Of a stretch of DNA of 64,000 nucleotides, positions 59,101 to 64,000 are shown piece after piece (position 1 is the first letter of the stretch; each line of letters starts with the position of its first letter). This DNA is from Anthopleura xanthogrammica (Eukaryota; Cnidaria; Anthozoa; Actiniaria; Actiniidae). The DNA is taken from the NCBI GenBank assembly GCA_964019055.1, contig OZ025220.1:5754620-5818619 (forward strand). Direction: 5' to 3'. Position numbers and translations under genes: made by a program. The notes below the pieces were generated by a model, which did not search any database, had not been told where the DNA came from, and saw only the letters and a program-made list of their open reading frames with translations.

Positions 59101-62100
59101 TTGAATATTTAATGAAAATTGTACTTGACAAGAAAGATACAACTAAAATATAGCATATTTTACAAATTTTATCCCACTTTTTAATCCACTGAGCATGCGC
59201 ATTGAGCAGCAGCGCGGAACTCTTGATGCGTCTATGCATTTTTGCTTGATGAACCGTTGTAGTTATAAAACTGTTTAATAAACGTGAGTGTTTTAACTGC
59301 AGTTTCATTGCAGTTAAAACACTCATGTTTATTAAACAGTTCAATATCTACAACAATTCATCAAAGACAAATGCATTGTATCAGCACGTATATGAATTAT
59401 TAATCAAACCTGCACTCTCCCGAAGTCAGCTCAAAACGGCCCTCTCTTATGAACCTCTATACCTAAAAAAATAGAATAAAATAAAATAAAGACAATTAAA
59501 GACAATCCATAGCGGAGAAAATAGATTTACTAATATCAAACAAATGTGTACAACTTTTTATCTAAATTTACTTATAACTAGCGTTTTTCTCAACTAGAAA
59601 CATTGAAAATATAGTTTTATAGATTGGCTGATTGATAACAGTGTTCATATTCTAATTACCATTGTTTCTGTATTGGAAAAAGTTCAATAATCTAGAACTA
59701 CTATTCGAAAAAAAAACGACAAAATATCGTCAAAACATGAAATGTGTATTCACGATAAAATATCGTGTGAAAAATAAAAGTTTAAATCAAACTATGAGAT
59801 ACAAGCTCTTCAGCGGATAAAGCTCACCATTTTGTTTCGCGACTTCTTGATCATGAATGAAACATCAGTGATCACAAGCCAGAAATCGAGTGACTGTGTG
59901 TTAAGATTTTGTATAACTGAAAGATATCTTCAACCTGCCATGGAATAATCTCTTTTGAAGGATCTTTCATGATCTCGTTTGACTCTAAATCTCTTCCAAT
60001 CCTCAAAAATGTTATGGGCCCACTTTGAAGAATATTTGGTACTCGAAGGTACCGAATCTACTAAAGCTTTCTCTTTCAGAGGTTTGTACCTTCCAAAAGC
60101 GCTGCATTGGCATTATGACACACGAAAAAACAGAACATGAAAAAACAAAGCAAATCTAAATAACAAAGCATTGATGTTTAACAAAGAAAGGTTTTTCAAA
60201 AGCGTTATGCCCTAATAAGTAACACAAATGTTAACTGAGTTTCCTGAGATTTCTATTCCTTACAGACATCATATTGTAATTTTATTCATGAAACACACGA
60301 TATGATGTGGCACCATTGGTTTTACTTTTCTATTCTGTTCTACATTATTTTTGTTCTAACTATCTTTCTCCAGCAATTGATCAAAGAGAAAAAGGCAAAA
60401 GGAGAAGACGTTAGCTTACTTGAAGTCGACAGAGGTTACAAGGAAGGATTGGACTTGGCCATAAGTCTTGCACTTCCCGCCCTTTCTCTTGCAATGCCTT
60501 ATGCCCCAAAACTTATCGGCCAATTAAAAAAAAGCGTGATCGGAAGAGGCATTGAAAAGGTAAGATAAATAATACAGTTGCATAATGCAAATAAAGTGCT
60601 ACCACTATGCTTAAGATGACATTTTTGTGATTCCTTGCTACATATGATTTATCCATGTAATATCATGATAACATCGTGATCCATTGTTTCCAGAGGGATG
60701 TTTAAGCTCTGACATTCCTCTGGGTGAGTACCATGACCATGCCTCATGAATAGTGATGAGGGATATTTAGTCTAAATATCCCTCATCACTATTCATGAGG
60801 CATGGTCCGTCATATGATAATCACTGGAAAATAAAGTTATTTGGAATTACAGATATTTCTATGTGTTAAGTCAACTGAGGAATGACTAGCTTCGTTCTGG
60901 TGTTTTTCCCCCACACCTTGGATTACCAAAACTTCTAAAGAATATAATATCTTACCTCAAACTTTCAAACTTTGTAAATATAATTCTAATCTAAAATTTT
61001 AATGTACATTGTACTTAAAATATGAAGCCGGCAAAATATTATGATAATGAGATGGCGGCCAAATGCTCCTCTATCAACACCTCGGTGTTGCACTGACGTC
61101 ATTTCTACGTCACTGTAGATCAGCTGGATGTGAATTAAGTTTGTTTGCATGACGTGTTGCTCTTTCCTATGCCACGACGGTTTTCTAAGGGTTCTCCGAT
61201 TTCCTCCCTCCGTAAAAATTCACATGTGAGTTTAGCGTCGTGAGCATACAATTTTGAATGTGCTGGTCTAGGGGGGAGGGGGGGGGGGGGAGTGCGGCCA
61301 CACAAGGATTGATGTGATAGTGAAATTTTGATTCGCTCATAAAGCCTGGGATGACGTCATAGTCATTAACATATATATTGGAAGTATAAACCTTTATAAA
61401 CACACAAATGAAGAAATATTTCACCATTCAAAATTTCACTTCATGTAGAATCAATACTGAAAATATCGTATTTGGGTTTAGACGCACTTTAAAGCAGATA
61501 CTGTCGGTGTAGTTGTTTGTGGGACGAGATTTTAATCCCACTGGGAAAACTGCAACTGCTGCAACACGATTGATTTGCTACTGTCTGAGTAAGAATCATG
61601 GATTGCCTGCTTTCATCAACGTCATCATCAATTTTAAAAGCTTAAATTCGCATTATCATAAAATAATAATTTTATAATCTTGTAAAGCGGTCAAAACTAC
61701 ATATACTGGTCAAGTTTCTAGGCTGTAGGTCATTTGGTTGTGGAATTATGAGCGAGCAAACATGACGCGATTTTTGGTTAAAATGTATGGAGCGGCCATA
61801 TTGGTGTTCCACTCTGGTGCACCAATCCAGGTGATCTGAGGAAAAGAGATTAGCCAATCAGATTGCGAATCGTGATATCCGAAAAAGAATCAATCCCATG
61901 CGTCTTTTCGAGCTCAATCATGAATAAACAGAGGGAAATCAAAACAAAACCAAATAGCATACAAGTACAATAATGCTAGGAAAAGTGTCATTTAGTCGAT
62001 TATTTAAGGCTAAAAATGTTTCTACTTCAAAGAATATGTTGTCTAGATGAGACTAAGAATATATTTTAATCGGTTAGGTTAATATTCATGGTTTTTATTA

Positions 62101-63838
62101 AAGAATTACCGTTGAAACGATCTCGAAGAAGCTGCCGAAAAGCTTTCTCGATTCCTTGGCAGAATTTAACTAAACTTTCCACACTGTCCCTGGCAATCTC
62201 CGGGATGCTTTGATCCTTAAGAAAATCCTTTTATCTGTTAATTATAGTGTCTCGTTTTCAATAAGAAAAGACTTATTGGCGAGAAAGTCGCTCATAATTA
62301 GCCTATTTTCAAGATGGCCGCCATGAAACTCAAGTGAATTGAGCGTACGGTGGATGATGGGATTGATTCTTTTTCAGATCAGGAAATCATGCTTTGCGCG
62401 CCTAGTCAGATCACCTGGATATGGCGGACGAAACTTCGACGGCTGAAAATGATAGAATATTTAATATTTTCGATTAAATTCCACTGAAATACACTTGAAA
62501 TAGAGATTATAAAAGTAAACAAAGCAAAATCTTTCACCAAGGGAAAATTATTTTTGATTTTTATCGTTCTTCAGATACACGTGACGTTATAGCGTGACAC
62601 AAATTCAACCTTCATAACTCGGGAACCAAACATTAAGATGACTCGAAACTTTTTCCTGTGACTTTTATCACTGTTTTCTAAAACATATTTTAGAAATGTT
62701 ATTATGCGATGTATAGTTTAGATTTTGAGTTTTTGATGACGTCACATGAAAGCCAGCAATAGCGGGGTTACTGTGATAGCGATCTGTCGGGAAGTTTTTG
62801 CAAATGATATTATAACTATACCCTCACTGTACAAACTGATGTGTGGTGGTCGGGTCAAGTTAGACATTTAATTGTAGTAGTATTCTTGATGGTCCTATTG
62901 CAGCTTGAAGATCAGTTTGGTGAATTCGAGATCCCAAAGCCTAGCGACAAGACAAAGCTGATCTCAGGCTATCGATCACTTGGTAGAGAGAGTAACGGAA
63001 AAATATACAAGACGAAAAAACACTCTCTTAAAAGACGAATACAAATAAAATACAAAAAAGCTGGAACAATTATCCATGGAATCAAGAAAGGGTTCTCAAC
63101 TCTCGCCAAACTAGGATCAACAAGTAAGGGACTATGAAAAGCACACGATATTACACTTTAAATATCGTAAGCAAAAAAATGTCACTTCATTTTCTCACAA
63201 CATCCTTATAGATGTCATTGTCATTGTCATTGTCATTGTCATTGTCATTGTCATTGTCATTGTCATTGTCATTGTCATTGTCATTGTCATTGTCATTGTC
63301 ATTGTCATTGTCATTGTCATTGTCATTGTCATTGTCATTGTCATTGTCATTGTCATTGTCATTGTCATTGTCATTGTCATTGTCATTGTCATTGTCATTG
63401 TCATTGTCATTGTCATTGTCATTGTCATTGTCATTGTCATTGTCATTGTCATTGTCATTGTCATTGTCATTGTCATTGTCATTGTCATTGTCATTGTCAT
63501 TGTCATTGTCATTGTCATTGTCATTGTCATTGTCATTGTCATTGTCATTGTCATTGTCATTGTCATTGTCATTGTCATTGTCATTGTCATTGTCATTGTC
63601 ATTGTCATTGTCATTGTCATTGTCATTGTCATTGTCATTGTCATTGTCATTGTCATTGTCATTGTCATTGTCATTGTCATTTTTAGTAATGAGTGCTTGG
63701 TTCATGATGAAGAGCATCAAAGAATGTCAAGACAAGGAAAAGAAAGCAGAAAAAGCCGTAACAGATATGAAGGATTTTATCAAAGAAAGCAATATATTGC
63801 TAGAAAAGTCAAAATCTACTGTACATGAAACGAAACAG
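56133..63838 (+). CDS. Gene B: tandem paralogue of gene A, 5' part only (exons 1-6, 389 aa)
   Basis: Coding exons: 56,133-56,328; 57,579-57,836; 58,302-58,456; 60,374-60,559; 62,904-63,123; 63,687-63,838. The lengths and phases equal those of gene A. The window ends in intron 6, so the C-terminal 273 residues are unseen, not shown to be lost. Protein differences from A: none in exons 1, 4 and 6; eight in exon 2 (for example SGIIGLAKKG to SKIIGLAKEG, KTLRKT to KALRTT, AQAIGG to AKAIGG, NINK to NITK); one in exon 3 (F to Y); five in exon 5 (FKIP to FEIP, GRIYKAKKQ to GKIYKTKKH, N to R). The NITK change creates a glycosylation sequon. No stop or broken splice site appears, so B looks functional as far as seen. 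Function unknown, as for A. Confidence 0.85.
58905..59470. mobile_element. Complete foldback element in intron 3 of gene B
   Basis: The left arm (GCTGATTAATAATTCATATC, GACGCATCAAGAATTCCGCG, GATTAAAAAGTGGGATAAT) is mirrored at 59,150-59,455. A nested hairpin GTTTAATAAACGTGAGTG then TTTTAACTGCAG occupies 59,268-59,341. The unit A copy lacks the right arm. Confidence 0.85.
59475..60330. other. Intron 3 sequence unique to unit B
   Basis: AT-rich, no gene or repeat recognised. This is the remainder of the stretch missing from unit A. Confidence 0.5.
63213..63682. repeat. CATTGT array ending at the exon 6 acceptor (gene B)
   Basis: About 78 uninterrupted CATTGT units directly before CATTTTTAG|TA. 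It is about 265 bp shorter than the gene A array and lacks its variant left end. Confidence 0.97.
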
Positions 63839-64000
63839 GTGCGTGGATAGAATAAATAGGGATTACTTTATGGTAGGCGAGCTATGGAGCCCTGGAAGGG
63901 CCATACAACATTTTTTAAACAATGAAAGACCCCGACTTTTTTGGAATCCCGACATTTTTTGAAATCCCAACTTTGTTTTTGAAATCCCGACTTTTTTTTA

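Larger units (their letters stand above)
53874..64000. repeat. Segmental duplication, unit B (continues past window end)
   Basis: Collinear with 29,426-38,118. Differences by eye: an extra segment at about 54,119-54,985 relative to A, one rather than two 247-bp units, an extra 1.25 kb in intron 3, and a shorter CATTGT array. Otherwise only scattered base changes. Confidence 0.92.

Overview
The window reads as nuclear DNA of an anthozoan cnidarian, most likely a stony coral. The reasons are AT-rich sequence, intron-split genes with GT..AG junctions, intronless or nearly intronless class A GPCRs, a secreted PAN/apple + EGF-repeat protein with a C-terminal domain I know mainly from coral proteins, and a very dense load of short inverted-repeat elements (MITEs/foldbacks), a tRNA-type SINE and R2-type non-LTR retrotransposon debris. 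I see no prokaryotic genes, CRISPR array, rRNA or intact tRNA gene. All homology statements come from recognition by eye; no search was run.

Layout. 1-1.7 kb: two head-to-head 3' fragments of a non-LTR retrotransposon (restriction-like endonuclease domain) embedded in ATT microsatellites. 3.2-4.2 kb (-): an intact class A GPCR. 4.2-11.5 kb: MITEs, a reverse-transcriptase relic and foldback elements. 11.75-12.84 kb (+): a second GPCR whose TM1 lies in another frame (pseudogene or sequence error). 13-18.9 kb: mostly repeats, including two apparently identical 287-bp MITEs and a SINE. 19.1-22.2 kb (+): a four-exon gene for a small secreted protein with two cysteine domains (201 aa), its introns packed with MITEs and followed by a TIR element holding a 75-bp tandem array. 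24-29.4 kb: relics and one doubtful terminal exon.

29.4-64 kb: a head-to-tail segmental duplication. Unit A starts near 29,426 and unit B near 53,874; B continues past the window end. Each carries the same unrecognised gene. Gene A (31,161-45,258) can be assembled completely: 11 coding exons whose phases all agree, encoding a 662-aa secreted, helix-rich protein with signal peptide, a KSKR site, an acidic segment and several cationic amphipathic segments. Gene B is 5'-complete through exon 6 and is then cut by the window edge. Between A and B, on the minus strand (47,507-52,870), lies the PAN/EGF gene (449 aa, 8 exons).

The most interesting signal is the A/B pair. Exons 1, 4 and 6 are identical at protein level. 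Exons 2 and 5, which encode the cationic helices, hold almost all substitutions, and nearly all of those change the amino acid, while the adjacent intron 2 is almost unchanged. This suggests a rapidly diversifying secreted effector family of unknown function. Its introns carry very long simple arrays: a CATTGT hexamer abutting a splice acceptor and about 2 kb of CCTAT/CGTAT pentamers.
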